A stretch of DNA of 64,000 bases from Venturia oleaginea (taxonomy: Eukaryota > Ascomycota > Dothideomycetes > Venturiales > Venturiaceae): NCBI GenBank assembly GCA_013176395.1, contig JABMLP010000015.1, positions 434,001 through 498,000 on the forward strand, given 5' to 3'. The position numbers and the translations under genes were made by a program. Positions 33,671 through 45,255 of the stretch are shown here, piece by piece (the stretch's first letter is position 1; each line of letters begins with the position of its first letter). The notes under the pieces are model-generated. The model was not told the origin of the DNA. It searched no databases and saw only the letters and a list, made by a program, of their open reading frames with translations.

Positions 33671-33695
33671 TAGGTAGGTAGGTAGGTAGGTAGGT
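33671..33695. repeat. (TAGG)6 microsatellite
   Basis: Six tagg units in the 480-bp gap between the Fot1-like element and the next gene; nothing else is seen in that gap. Confidence 0.9.
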
Positions 33696-33901
33696 ACTTA
33701 CATTTCGCGCAGAGGGTCATTTGGAGTGTGGTGAGTAAGTTGCCGTGTGCTTCGTTGAAGGTAGGGGGGGGCTGCTACTTTGCTTTTGAAACTAGGGAGG
33801 GAAGAGATATTGTGGTTATGATTCCTGATCTCATGTATGGCCTGGTTCCTACTTGTTCATTCGTAAATTATTATATCATCTCACCCCCCTCACTCTCACT
33901 C

Positions 33902-35024
33902 TCACCACGCCCGCCCCATCCCCCCATCCTCCTCCTCAACCCAAATACCCCGTCGAATCACCGGCGTCTGCAAATCAATCCCCGGACTCAACGGATTCAG
34001 TTCATCAACTGGGAAGAGCTGCGCACCGGTACTAACAACCCTCATATGAGGCGTGAAACGAACGCGCCTGCTCGAACCAGGGTAACTGATGGCATCGTGG
34101 TAGGTTTGAGATTGGGTGTTTGCGTTGTTGGTTTGGGATTGGATGTTTGCGTTGATAAGTGGCGAGTGAGGCAGTGGGATGGAGGTTACCTCGTTGATGG
34201 TCTTGGAGGAGGAGGGCGGTGAGAGGGCTGCTTGTGTGTGGGTTGAGGCGCAGTTGTTGATTTCGTCCTCTTCATCTTCGGTTTCTTCTTCTGTTTGAAA
34301 GGGAGGGAGGGGTAAGGTTGCGGCACGTGGAGATGTCGATATGGTCGTATTGATGGATGTATCCAATTGGCATGAGAACGTGGAAAGGTGAGGATTGCGT
34401 GGCGTCATGAGCGTCTCTGCGCTCAGTGGTGTGGACAAAGGGAACAATGGAGTGCGGTTCAGCGGTCTCGGAGAGGGAATGCGGACTCTGGTCGGAATGC
34501 CTGGAGTGAATATTGACGCAGTCCGTGGTGACTCGGCGTCTTCTTCTCGCATGACTTCTTCTCGCATGACTTCTTCTCGCATGGCCTTGACGAAGTCTGA
34601 AAGCGCGGTTCCCGATTTATCACGACGAATGAGGATTCTCTCTGGGCCATTGGTACGGGCTATGGCACGGTGAGGAGCTGGTGGTTTATCGACTGGCTCT
34701 GCCATCAAAATCGTGAATAGCCAGATGATCAACTTTCCGATGATGGGTCCGGCCAGCATGAGGATCTCCCAATTGCTGAGTTCTACGGCCTATTGTCTCG
34801 GTTAGTCTTTACTCTTTGGTATTATCTTGAACACTTACCATGTTGGGTTGCGTAGTTGGTTGTATCGTGGGCGAATGTTGGATCGAGGGGTGGAAGCTGG
34901 AGGCTAAGCAAGACGTAAGCAGAGTTGATAGATAGCATTGAGTCATATCAAGACCGCAGATATCATGTTCGTCCGCAAACACGCGTTGGTTGTAAACAAA
35001 AGGTGTTGTTGTGTTTGGACACAT
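33902..35024 (-). CDS. Small membrane protein of unknown function
   Basis: Two exons, 35024-34839 and 34789-33902, joined by a 49-nt intron (GTAAGT...ATAG, phase 0); 357 residues if the first ATG is used. A later start at MTQCYLSTLL or at the ATG directly before the intron is also possible. Exon 2 begins AVELSNWEILMLAGPIIGKL followed by a hydrophobic stretch (IIWLFTILMA), one clear membrane segment. The remainder is Ser/Thr/Pro-rich with an acidic run (EEETEDEEDE), a short MREEV triplet repeat from a 15-bp DNA repeat near 34538, and RRVRFTPHMRVV plus VIRRGIWVEEEDGG near the end. No known family is recognised. The good intron and long open frame support a real gene. Confidence 0.55.
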
Positions 35025-36436
35025 TTTTGACAGGAATTGATAATACTCGGGATCAGAACGGACTTGACTGTGGCTGTCCCCGCTGCTCTTTTCTCCATGT
35101 TCATTCTGAGTTCGGATGTCAATAGTTCAATTCTTATTGTTGTGTCCGAGAATGTGTCGGAAGATGCCTAAAGAATGTATACTGAAACCTAGTGTATTTG
35201 TGAGAGCTACCACTCATAGATATCATATTTTCCACCGAATTTGTCGGTTTTGATGTCGAGAACTGACATTTCTAGCAATTCTGTGGATGTCAAGAGCGGA
35301 CCCGACTTGCAGACTTTGCTTGAGTCGTGTAGAAGCGATTCAGGTCTGCATCAACAATTGGTAGCATATTCCTTCTTGCCGCCCTTAGATATTATGAGCA
35401 TTTCTCCGTGAGACCAGCTACTGATCACTGGCCACTGGGCTGCGATTGAGAATGGCAACGAAACGGAGTACAAATAATTGGGGTGAGGAAGGAAACCCAG
35501 ACTGGACTGGATTTGGGCTGGAAGGCTGAAATGAATAATTTACTCCAACGGTTCGCCAAGCAGGCGGTGGTCAAGGAAGAGCTGGTTTGAGATGTCGATC
35601 GTATGAACAGTCTTCACTATTCTGCGCAAGACTGGCTACCGACGACTTGGCTGCTATTCCCTTGTCTCGATGCGATGGTACAATCGGGATCCAAGTTCGC
35701 TGCTATGATGGCAGCATGGGGCTCCTTGAATACGTACAAGCTTCAGGTCATCAACTGATTGTCCATACAGATAGCCATGCGTTTCACTTCGATTTGATGA
35801 ATGGTTATCTGAGGTTTGGAACCCCTCGGAACAGGTATCATTTCGGCCTCTTTTCATACAGCAATTTCGAAAACAGAAGAAGAATGTTTCGGGCTTCACT
35901 AGAGTGGCATTTTGCGATAAAATGGAGAGAGTGATTGATTGATTGATTGATTTTATCCTACTCGGTTGCAGCCGCTTAATCACGCAGCTATGTCCGGTTA
36001 GGAGGACTTCATCAGACAGCCGACACGTGATAGATTATATAATCCACCGCGCCCCACTTCGCCCCGTTCACTGAAACAAGACCAGCTGTCCCCTCCGTCC
36101 TCCCTCTTTTCCCTTAACCAGTATCTCCAAATGCCCGCTGGCTCTTGTAGATACTGGTTATTCTGCTAGTATATCTGTGCTATGTAGACTCAAGAGGCAA
36201 TGCCTCGTGTTTCGCTATCCTTCTACCTACAGTCTCCCTCTAATGCTCAGCTTGTCTATCTATTTCGCCTTATCCCTCAAGGCCAATGGGTTCCCTAAGT
36301 ATGTTTCTGCTTGTGAAAGTTGCCTTGCACCAGATTCCTATGCGGCGGTGTATTTGGTTGTGTGATGCTGGAGACAATAGTAACCATCGTAGTCGCGATT
36401 TCGCTGCTTGGGTGTGATACTCCGGGTATGCCCGTG
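35025..36436. other. Intergenic stretch
   Basis: No convincing gene. A (GATT)5 run lies at 35933-35952. The frame at 35587-35934 has no recognisable domain. A hydrophobic reading near 36364-36440 (MLETIVTIVVAISLLGCDTP) leads into the duplicated block that follows. Confidence 0.4.
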
Positions 36437-37180
36437 GACGAGGCTGTCTGGTAGCTGCCGTATTGTATGGCGCCGATCGTGCTATAGACCTGCCGTCTTA
36501 TAGTCGGAGCCTATCTGCTGCTAGTCGCTCTCCCTACTTGCTATATCGCGCTCCTACTCTTGCCAATGCCATAACTGGGACGCAACAGTCTGGGGAGAGG
36601 CTCAAGGCTACGTCTGCTGGCTTGTAGGGAGGGGATTTGCCGCCAATAAGCTCCTTCTATACGTCCTTACTGCTTACTGTGTTGCGCACCTACTCTTGCC
36701 AATGCCATAACTGGGACGCAACAGTTTGGGGAGAGGCTCAAGGCTCTGGACATCAGCTTGCAGCAGGACGGTTTGCGGAGACGATAGTAGATGAGGTTCT
36801 CTAGCAGCTGCCGTATCGTGTCGCACCGATTGTGTTGTAGACCTGTCGTCTTATAGTCGGAGCCTATCTGCTGCTAGTCGCTCTCCCTGCTTGCTATATC
36901 GCGCACCTACTCTTGCCAATGCCATAACTGGGACGCAACAGTCTGGGGAGAGGCTCAAGGCTACGTCTGCTAGCTTACAGGGAGGGGATTTGCCGCCAAT
37001 AGGCTCCTTCTATGCGTCCTTACTACTTACTGTGTCGCGCACCTACTCTTGCCAATGCCATAACTGGGAGGCAACAGTTTGGGGAGAGGCTCAAGGCTCT
37101 GGGCAACAGCTTGTAGCAGGACGGTTTGCCAAGACGTTGGGAGAGGTTGTCTAGTCGTTGCAGTGGTGTGTGGTGCCGAT
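36437..37180. repeat. 353-bp tandem duplication with nested shorter repeats
   Basis: Unit 1 (36437-36789) and unit 2 (36790-37139) are close copies, and a third begins at about 37140 and fades. Both share ttatagtcggagcctatctg and neighbouring sequence. Inside each unit a block containing cttgccaatgccataactgg occurs twice, giving four copies in all. One frame reads HNWDATVWGEAQG followed by QLAAGRFAET and LIVGAYLLLVALPACYIAHL across the units, interrupted by TAG and TAA codons, so it may be a decayed gene family. Confidence 0.8.
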
Positions 37181-37727
37181 TGTTGCGCACCGGGCGTCTG
37201 GTGTTTGAGTTGTGTTGAAGGTATTGCCGTTCTAGCAGTGACTCGTCGACTCGGAGCGTTGCAGTGTCATCTGGGGTGATGGACTAGCCGGGAGATAGTG
37301 ACTAGATGGTTGCTGTTGTCTTTGGTGGACGCATCGTTCGTGTAGCTTGCTCATGTATTCGTCTGCTTGCTCTGCCGTGGCCGCGACGGCGACTCTAGAG
37401 ATATCTCATCGACGCTGAAGGACGCGCGATGGCCTCTAGAGGCCGGAGCGGCCACTGGCAGAGGTGTTTTGATGATCCTTAGATGATACTTCTGTAAATT
37501 CCAAAAATTGAGTTCTCGCTGTGTGTGCTGTTTTTTTCATGGAGAGAGTGATTGAAGATGAGAAAAGTTGAAGGCCAAGAACTTTCCCTGTGTTTGATAT
37601 CACGTGTGTCATCTTGGCAATACTCGCCACCTCGCTCCCGCAACAGTGAGCATTCTTCTGCCTACACAAACAGCGTCCACCAACCACACCCTCCACTTAG
37701 CCGTTCTCTCTCTACACATCCTACACC
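37181..37727. promoter_or_regulatory. Upstream region of cwc25
   Basis: About 550 bp between the 353-bp repeat block and the cwc25 start codon. The last 100 bases are pyrimidine-rich (ccacttagccgttctctctc), common just upstream of fungal start codons. No specific factor site is claimed. Confidence 0.4.
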
Positions 37728-38921
37728 ATGGGAGGCGATCTCAACTTGAAGAAGTCATGGCACGTCAATTTGATGTCCAACCAGAAGAAGGTCTGGGAGG
37801 CAGAAAAGGGTGCGCTCGATGAGAGGAAGAAACTGGACCAGCTCAAGAAAGAGCGCGAAGAAGAGAGAGCGATCGAGGAACTCCAAAAACTACAAGCGAG
37901 CTCTGGATCTTCCTCGCAACCTCTTATCCCTGCCAAACTGCAATGGATGTACCAGGGAGGGTCGTCTGGAGGCAACGCACTCGACAACGAAAGCTTCCTC
38001 CTTGGAAAGCGCCGAATTGACGCCCTTGTCCTCAAGAAAGAGCCCGACAGCGACAAAGCCCTTGCGCCACCACCACCTGCAGTCGGAACAAGTTTGAAAG
38101 ACATTGGCACGAAGGCTGGTCTGGATCCGCTAACCGCTATCGAACGACAAAAACACGCCAGCCTGCAGAAAGCCATGTCGGACCCGCTACTGAGACGCCG
38201 GTTGATGAAAGAGATGAGCAAGGAGAAGGAAAAGGACGAGAAGAGGAAGCACAGAAAGCACCGCCGGGATGACGATGAGCGCGATGAGCGCGATTACCGC
38301 AGCAAGCGAAGGAGACACAGCGAAGAAGATGAGGACCGGCACAGAAATCACCGCCCACACCGAAGACGGTCACCATTAGACTCACGATCAAGATCTCGAT
38401 CTCGATCGCCATACCAGAGGAAGCCTCGGGTTGAGTCAGATCGACACAGCAGCAGGAAAGACAGGGCGCGTTCGCGATCACGTTCACCATACAGCCGAAG
38501 AAAAGACGATCGGAGGAGCGCACGAGATCGCTCTCGCTCACCATATAAAGAGGGCCGTCACGACTCACAGCGCTATCGCGAGAGACGTGACGATAATAAG
38601 GCTCAGTACAGCCGAGCTTCAGACTCTCCACCAAAACCTCTGCCTTCACCACCGGATTCTCAGAAAGATGAACGGGCAGACAAAGCTGCAAAATTGGCTG
38701 CCATGCAATCCAGTGCGTCGGAACTGGAAGAGGCGAGAAATCAACGATTGGCAGAATTGGAAGCAAGAGACAAGGCGGAGCGGGAGAACGAAGATAAGAA
38801 GAGACAGGTCAAGGGTGACAGATTTACTGCCGGGCTCAGGAAACAGGCTGAAAATGTCGGCCTGGGAGATCGGATTCGGAGGAGCCGTGGTGGATTGGAG
38901 AGGCCGCAGGCTGACTCTTGA
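37728..38921 (+). CDS. cwc25: Pre-mRNA-splicing factor Cwc25
   Basis: A single 397-residue exon. It opens with the Cir_N/CWC25 N-terminus: MGGDLNLKKSWHVNLMSNQK, then a highly charged helix (EAEKGALDERKKLDQLKKER), then LQWMYQGG at about 66. These residues are characteristic of Cwc25, which joins the spliceosome after Prp2 and is needed for the first transesterification. The central part (about 165-290) is an Arg/Ser- and charge-rich tract (RSRSRSPY, RKDRARSRSRSPYSR), and the C-terminus is a long charged helix ending GDRIRRSRGGLERPQ. Fungal and animal orthologues share this layout. The start is supported by a purine at -3 (acaccatgg). The gene is intact beside the repeat block on its left and the broken HET gene on its right. 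Confidence 0.93.
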   Translation: MGGDLNLKKSWHVNLMSNQKKVWEAEKGALDERKKLDQLKKEREEERAIEELQKLQASSGSSSQPLIPAKLQWMYQGGSSGGNALDNESFLLGKRRIDALVLKKEPDSDKALAPPPPAVGTSLKDIGTKAGLDPLTAIERQKHASLQKAMSDPLLRRRLMKEMSKEKEKDEKRKHRKHRRDDDERDERDYRSKRRRHSEEDEDRHRNHRPHRRRSPLDSRSRSRSRSPYQRKPRVESDRHSSRKDRARSRSRSPYSRRKDDRRSARDRSRSPYKEGRHDSQRYRERRDDNKAQYSRASDSPPKPLPSPPDSQKDERADKAAKLAAMQSSASELEEARNQRLAELEARDKAERENEDKKRQVKGDRFTAGLRKQAENVGLGDRIRRSRGGLERPQADS

Positions 38922-39466
38922 GATATTGCGGGCACCATGTCAGAGTCTGTCTAAAGTGATAAGAAGCATTGCACATCTAAGCATTCTAAAAGTGTACATA
39001 TCATTTTGAACCACGTCGCAGGACATTCAGTTCATCAGATGTCCGTCCGGCCGTCAGACAATTTCAATCAGTTTGACCATTCTATCGCGAGATCTATAAT
39101 GAATCCCCTCGCAAACTCTTTGAATCGAATTGCCAAGATTATCCTCACTCTTTTTACACTATCCAGATGCCAATGCCTATAAACATACGTTTGGCCACGG
39201 GGCGCGATTTCCACAGCCTCGAGACCACTGCCATCTCAACTTCTCATCTTCCACGAACCTTTCTATCAACCCTCCATCATCCAATTCCATCTTTCAGACA
39301 TGTAATCCAACAGAGTTCGAGTGCAAATCTTCAGCTTCTTGTACATTTCCTCTGACCATCCGTCACGTCTCGCTTCCATGAACAACGATTGAGTTGACGC
39401 GATCGACCAAAGCCATCAAAACCATGGCAATACCAAGGTGCTCTTGCCATCAATCCTTCTCCAGTC

Positions 39467-41199
39467 ATACGCCTCATCAATGCCGAAACGCGCGAGATGA
39501 AGGACTACGTTGAGGGCCAAATCTCGCCACACGCCATCTTGTCCCACACCTGGGGAGCGGATGAAGTCACTCATGCTGATTATCAGAATCTCGATACCGT
39601 CAAAACCTTCCTGGATACGCCAAGATTGAGTATACCTGCAAGCAAGCCCTCGAGGATAACCTTCAATATGTCTGGATCGATACTTGCTCCATCGACAAAT
39701 CCAGCAGTGCGGAGCTTTCGGAGGCCATCAACTCGATGTTTCAATGGTATATAAAAAATCCAGCATCTGCTACGCTTTCCTCGAGGACCTGGATGTCCCA
39801 TCGTGTTTGGTTGGAGAAACCATTGACTCGTCATTAGCGGCCTGTAAATGGATCATACGAGGATGGACACTCCAGGAGCTGATTGCGCTAGATGATTTAG
39901 TCATCTATGGCCGCGGCTGGACTCATTTTGGTACCAAGGACGACTTGAAAAGAATCTTATTAAAGATAACCGGCATCGACGAGGAAATATTGACTGGGCC
40001 TGCCACATGCTAGGATGCGAGCGTCGCAAGGCGAATGTCATGGGCAGCTAGGTGGCAGACCACAAGAACCGAAGACACTGCCTACTCTCTCCTTGAATCT
40101 TTGATGTCAATATGCCTTTACTATATGGCGAAGGGAAAAAACCTTTCCTTCGTCTTCAAGAAGATATCCTAAAAGAGAGCAGTGACATGATAATACTTGC
40201 TTGGAGCTCAACCTCGAGAATCGATTTCATGGTAAAATCGGCCCCAATTTCGTATACCCGTCGCGGCACGCCAACTGACGGTCCTGACGATCCTGACGAT
40301 GCAGGACCAGAAATCCCCTGCGGGGTTCTGGCTACGGCTCCTAAATTTTTCGCACACTCGGCAGACTATGTCCCATTGTGCCGCTCGTTGAAGCCCATAT
40401 CCATTACTTCATATGGCCTCAGCGCTTCTCTTTGTCTTGGTTGGAATTCACATTCAAATCTCTTCGCTCTTGACTTAGGCTGTCGTCACTGCGATCATCC
40501 AGGGAGCCATATGAGCATTATTGTCAAGCGGGTCAGCAAACATCAGTATGCTCGGTTTCACTGTTCTCTTGACGAGCGGAAGGAGATTCGGTTTACATGG
40601 CAAAAGAAGAAGATTCATTTGATCAACACCAAGGAGGAGGCTTTGTCAAAACAATACGACGATTACACCGCTTGGGACATCTTTGGATTGCACGAAGGAT
40701 GGGTTCCTGGTCTCTTACCATCAAAGAAGCGCCCCAGGAATCGCGGGCGACCCTGACTGCTATTCTGACAACCCAAGAATGGGACCCTCCACGAACCATG
40801 TTCCGCATGCCAACATTGTGGGGAATGGGGCTCACTGTTCTGCGCTTCCATATTCCTCAATCTGGTCGGAATCTCGCAGTGCTCATTGGCCGGTTCGGTC
40901 ATCGGCCCAGAGATCTGCTCATGATTGTGAATCGATACCCTCCCCTTCCCGCATATACGTTGATTGATGTTCCCGGCGTGAATAGCTTTGAGCTAACAGA
41001 CTTCAAATCGAAATCCTGGCGCAGAGCACAAAAAGTACGCCATAATCTTGACGTGGATCAGGCCGGGACGGACGGCGAACTGGTCAAATACCATGTTCAA
41101 GCTTCGCTGGAGAAAGACACGGCGATGGCTCGCGGAGCATTCTATCTCGAGGTGAAGGCATCGAAGGTGGGGAAGACACCAAAGCGAAAGTCTCGTTGA
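39467..41199 (+). pseudogene. HET-domain (heterokaryon incompatibility) gene, broken
   Basis: HET proteins trigger cell death when unlike hyphae fuse. Expected blocks appear in order but in changing frames: (I)RLINAETREMKDYV with ATA where the start ATG is expected (39467), ISPHAILSHTWGADEVTHAD, KIEYTCKQALED, LQYVWIDTCSIDKSSSAELS, ICYAFLEDL, RGWTLQELIALDDLVIYG, DTAYSLL and MPLLYGEGKKPFLRLQEDIL, then a long C-terminal part to 41199. Lesions read by eye: lost start codon; one base missing after TVKT (~39603); a two-base gain in tatataaaaaa (~39750); TAG after TGPATC (~40012); one base missing in the LLGIFDVN region (~40096); and a frame change near 40680-40740. Introns cannot explain 1-2-base shifts inside conserved blocks. 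The gene is dead unless the sequence is poor here; intact neighbours argue against that. Confidence 0.85.
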
Positions 41200-41953
41200 A
41201 GTGGGCACGTTGTCCATTCGTCTTCGTCCCCTCGACTTGCGACCAGAGAACGGCTTATCATCTTCAATTCAGGGGCAATGTCGATACATTTCTGGCGGTT
41301 TTGGTGAGCAAAATTTAAAACATTATAGCTGATTTTAAACGAAACGGCCGTAATCTCCCTCTCTTTCCTTAGGAGTATTCTAAGCCGTCCCTTTCCCTCT
41401 TTAACTCAGTAAACTGTAAGACTTTCTCTCTGTACGCCCTCTGTACGACCCTCTTTATATGAGACTCTCGCTAAGACTTTCTGTTGGCCTCTCTCTCCTT
41501 CTCCCTCTCTCTCCGTAATCTAACGGAGAAAGAAGGTAGCGGAAGAAGATTCTCTTAAAACCTCTTAGAAATTAGATGTTTTTGAGAGGTTATAGCCTCG
41601 TAGAAATAAGAGGATTTTGAGAGGGTTTTGAGGGGTTCATTTGAGAGGTTCATTTGAGAGGTTCATTTGAGAGGTTCATCTGAGAGGTTCATTTGAGAGG
41701 GAGGTGCCGTTGTGGGCGGTACAAAACGGCAAAACAGACATGGGAGAATTAAGCTGCGCAAACCATGGAATCTCAACCCAGCACCTGCTTGTTCAAATTG
41801 CGCCCAGTCGTCTTTTTCGATTTGAAGAAGACCAGCTCTGTTTTGCGATCGAGAATCATCGGGTGCCAGGTCGCTTTCTCAAACACATTACCCAAATTGC
41901 TGCATCATGGCGACAATTACTTTCACGGTTGCGACAGATTAACCGTATCAACT
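41200..41953. other. Intergenic, CT-rich, with a 13-bp repeat
   Basis: A pyrimidine-rich tract (about 41340-41520, many ctctctcc) with frequent TA dinucleotides is followed by the ttcatttgagagg array. No gene seen. Confidence 0.5.
41636..41700. repeat. 13-bp tandem repeat x5
   Basis: Five copies of ttcatttgagagg, one with a single change (ttcatctgagagg). Confidence 0.93.
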
Positions 41954-43543
41954 ATGTCGAAGCCAAGCTCAGATCTGCTCGGCCTCCCGAAACCCATCAG
42001 AACCCATATACTCCGCCACTGCAGACTTCTTCGTTAGCACGTCGTTCGAGCAAGAACGACACAGCCTACTCCATGATGTACCCATCGTTGGAATGTGTCG
42101 TCTCTTTGCGGCTGCAACCCTCTCCTGATCTCGCTGCCTCTATTTCGTTTCTGACGACAACTCCAAGACGAGGCACTCGAGGTCTTTTATTCAGAAAATA
42201 AGTTCCGATTCGATAATTCCATGGCCAGCGTGCTTCGTTTGGAAGATCTTCCTGCGGCTGTATGGAACCATATACGGGACCTAGAACTTTTCTGTCTGCC
42301 CAGCAACACAGAGCATACACGAACTTCGCTTTTTCACAAAGATCTTGATTTCGCGGGCACAAATAAACGTTGGGACCATATCTATCAGTTTTTCGCAAAC
42401 TTGCAAACAGCTCCGATAACCATCTGGATCGAGCTGCATGATTGTTACACTGGGCCGTAAGTGGAACAATTGATGTCATCATTAAAACAAATGCCTGCCC
42501 TGTCCGAAATTCGTGCGTCGGTCAGATTGCCCGGATTGTCGAATGCTACCCCAAGCTTCGACCAGCAAACAGAGGTTCTTAAAATCTTATCTTCAAGCAC
42601 GCGCTTGCTTGTGTCTCGTCCGTGCAGACCTGATCTATCCAGACCTGAATCCGAACTTCAGCCATTTTTCAAATACACCAACGTTCCCGGCGAGCTAAAA
42701 TCCATGGTCCTGTCCCATACTGGATTGACTCAGAATGTTCCAAAACGGAGACAAGGACTTCCAATCGTGGGAGTTCATAGTTACGAATCCATCAGGAACT
42801 GGGAATGCTGTGGAAACTGCCACAAGGCAGCGGCTCAGACTCATCCAAGGCGGTGCTTTTGCTCGTATATACCCTTCTGGGGTTTGCAGAGGCTAAGCTT
42901 TCTTCAATTTTCGACGAGTTGTACATGCAACTCACCACGATCTTCCTCGCTTTTTGCAGCGAATTACGAGATTAGGGAAGAGCGTTTGAGAGTTTGGTAT
43001 TCCCAGAATCAGTTTTTCGCAAGAGGCACCATTGCATCGGCCATCCGTCAGATCAGTTCTGTGGCACCGAGCCGTTTGCGCCACGTGAAAAAGCTATGCG
43101 TCGAACTCGATAAATTGCCTGGTGATGGTTGGATGCTGTACTTCTGCAAGGACGGCATCGCACCTACGGAGTTGACAGATCTTCAGAGAGGTTGGTACGA
43201 AGCCGTGAAACTTTTCCAACTGATCCACAGGTACTTCGGAGTCGAGTGCTTGGATCTAGACTTGATCATAAATCTAGATGCAGCTAACGTGGGTCTCCGT
43301 CAGCAAAACTTTTTCAGAGGTTATTTGCGAGAAGCATTACAACATGTTTGCGCTTCGGTGGTTGAACATGGACTCAGAAAAACGTCTATCCGGCTTTCCT
43401 CTTTGCAAGTATCCAAACGCATTGCAACAAGAGAGATCGATGTAAGGGTATTTGGACCAGGTGTGCCACGAGGAGACTTCGATCAATTGTTCGACTCCCT
43501 CTGTCGAGCCAAACTTGCTTCTCAATCCTATGGATTACTTTGA
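41954..43543 (+). pseudogene. F-box-like fungal protein, probably broken
   Basis: Starts MSKPSSDLLGLPKPIRTHIL, like the LPxEIRxxIY core of fungal F-box-like proteins. It then needs frame changes to read VSTSFEQERHSLLHDVPIVG, LQDEALEVFYSENKFRFDNS and MASVLRLEDLPAAVWNHIRD. A TAA at 42458 stops that frame, but the same frame continues at once for another 360 codons (VEQLMSSLKQMPALSEIRAS to 43543). The second half has a possible zinc-binding cluster (WECCGNC, CFCSYIP, SCTCNS) and VPGELKSMVLSHTGL, a second F-box-like start. It may be two related modules or genes fused by decay. The long C-terminal frame itself has no lesion and could still be expressed from an internal ATG. Typical members recognise targets for ubiquitin ligases, but this cannot be shown here. 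Confidence 0.55.
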
Positions 43544-43664
43544 GCCAGTAAGCTTTTCGTGAACCGTGGTACGATCTCGCTCTTGGAAGTTACTGACCCA
43601 CAACCAAATTCATGGTACTAGTAGTCATCGTCAAAGCGAAGTCAAATTTTCATACTTTAAAAAA

Positions 43665-43770
43665 TTCAACTGCGAATATTCCGCACCTTCTTCACAACTT
43701 CAAACTGCGAATTTTCCACACCTTCTTCACAAATTCAAACTGCGAATTTCCCACACCTTTCACAACTTCA
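43665..43770. repeat. About 35-bp tandem repeat x3
   Basis: Three imperfect copies of a unit containing ttcaaactgcgaatt followed by ccacaccttcttcacaa, in the spacer between the two F-box-like genes. Confidence 0.9.
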
Positions 43771-43888
43771 ACTTCTGTTGATCTAGCCATCAACCCACGC
43801 TTCCTTCCATCGAGTTTCTGAGATCGAGAATACTTCCGCAATTTCTCGGCACCAACTTGCTGGATACTTATCGACACCGCTTCGCATC

Positions 43889-44421
43889 ATGTTTGCCGAC
43901 ACAAAACAACACGGCTCGGCTGCGCCCACTCTCCTCGGGCTACCGCAAGAGCCTCTAACTCGCATTTGTGCCGATACAGAATATACCAGACACAAAGGTA
44001 TGTCTGCAAAACAGTCATCCAGACAATAGCTGGGCTGAGGAAGTATGATTGCTAATATGTATGCACAGACCTCCTTCATCGTCCACAGCCAGATGAGGTT
44101 CAAACCTTTCCGTTTGCGAAGCTCCCAAAGGAGCTCCAGCTACTGGTTTGTGAAAATGCCACTCCTGCTATCAAGACAACCGAAGGCTGTGGTTTTCCGT
44201 TGAACGGAATTGAAAGCGACAGATGTTGCTGTGGCTGTTGCTGCGATAACGACGATGATTCAGACCCTCCCGGCGAGAACGAAAGTGATGATGATGAATC
44301 AGAAGATTCAGGATTTTTCTGTCGCTCCCCATTCCCCTTGTTATTCCCAGGACCCTTGTCATTCTCATCGACCTGCGTTTGCGATATACCAAAAACGTCG
44401 AGTATATTCAAAGTAAACTAG
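43889..44421 (+). CDS. Small F-box-like protein with Cys cluster
   Basis: Two exons, 43889-43997 and 44069-44421, joined by a 71-nt intron (GTATGT...ACAG, phase 1) that restores the reading ...TRHKDLLHRPQPDEV; 153 residues. It begins MFADTKQHGSAAPTLLGLPQ, contains FPFAKLPKELQLLVCENATP, which resembles the LPxELRxxI core of fungal F-box/2EXR proteins, then an unusual Cys run (RCCCGCCCDNDDD) and an acidic Asp/Glu/Ser stretch. The N-terminal LLGLP echoes the neighbouring gene at 41954, suggesting a local paralogue pair. The function is unknown, and a truncated relic of a longer F-box protein is equally possible. Confidence 0.5.
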
Positions 44422-45084
44422 GAGACACGCATTTACGAAATCTATAGTACCGTTTACGCTAGTCCAATTGGCCGTAATACGGTTGAGATACGTACTAAAA
44501 TTACCTCCTCAGTGGCTAAGCTATTAATTTTAGTAGAGCCGGCGTCTTATAGTCCCTAAGGAGTACGTAGTCAGACGAGAGGAGCTCCCTAGCGGAATAC
44601 CTAACTAGACTAGACCTACTACAATCTCTACTACGATCTCTACTAGGTAAACTACTGATTCTGTTGGATGATACAGCCGCATGCGGCCATTGTGAGATGA
44701 TACAGCTGCATACGGCCGTCAGAGGCATATTCCCTCGTTTTGGTTTCAGACCACTCGAATCTGTATAACTATCGCTCGATCACCGGTTCATTTTGAACCT
44801 CATGCAATCCTAAATCTTTATCTTTTCACTGTGTACCATTCGAGAGATTCAAGCGAAATTAGGGCTACTACGGTAGTTCTTAACCGTAATATCCTTTGCT
44901 AAAATACTTGAATTGCCGATATGCTATAAAAGCAGGTTATAGGAAGGGTAATTTTAGAGTAATTTGTAGAGATCAAATAGAATTCTTAATACCCTAACGG
45001 TCTACCCTCTCTGTTACGGATACTGTCACGTGGAACGTTTAGTAACATGTAAGTTATGGCGCGTTTCCTTTATGATTAGTAAGT
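44422..45084. other. TA-rich intergenic stretch, possible transposon relic
   Basis: No gene. Rich in cta/tag and tacta triplets, as in sequence degraded by C-to-T mutation. A short direct repeat atgatacagc(c/t)gcat(g/a)cggcc occurs twice near 44668-44719. Confidence 0.4.
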
Positions 45085-45255
45085 TGTTACACGTGACCGG
45101 GAGGATCATGTGAACGCTCGAGCCTTGGCAAAGCGAGCGCTCGACACGCTCGATTGCGAGCGTTGCGAGCGCTACGAGCACAGGATTTCTTAGGAGATGG
45201 ATCTGTATATATAGGACGAGACTCTGCTCCCTCAGTGTCTCGTATCTTCACTCTC
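45085..45255. repeat. Left half of a probable older LTR, split by the gypsy insertion
   Basis: Begins TGTTACACGTGACC, typical of a fungal LTR start, has a TATATATA at about 45206 and runs up to the target site ctctc. Joined across the gypsy element to 50839-51009, which ends GCGTAACA, it would make a unit of about 342 bp with TGTTAC/GTAACA ends. No matching target duplication flanks the unit (taagt versus ctctc), so the call is tentative. Confidence 0.4.
45251..45255. repeat. Target-site duplication (ctctc), left copy
   Basis: The five bases ctctc precede the 5' LTR and recur at 50834-50838 immediately after the 3' LTR. Confidence 0.9.
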
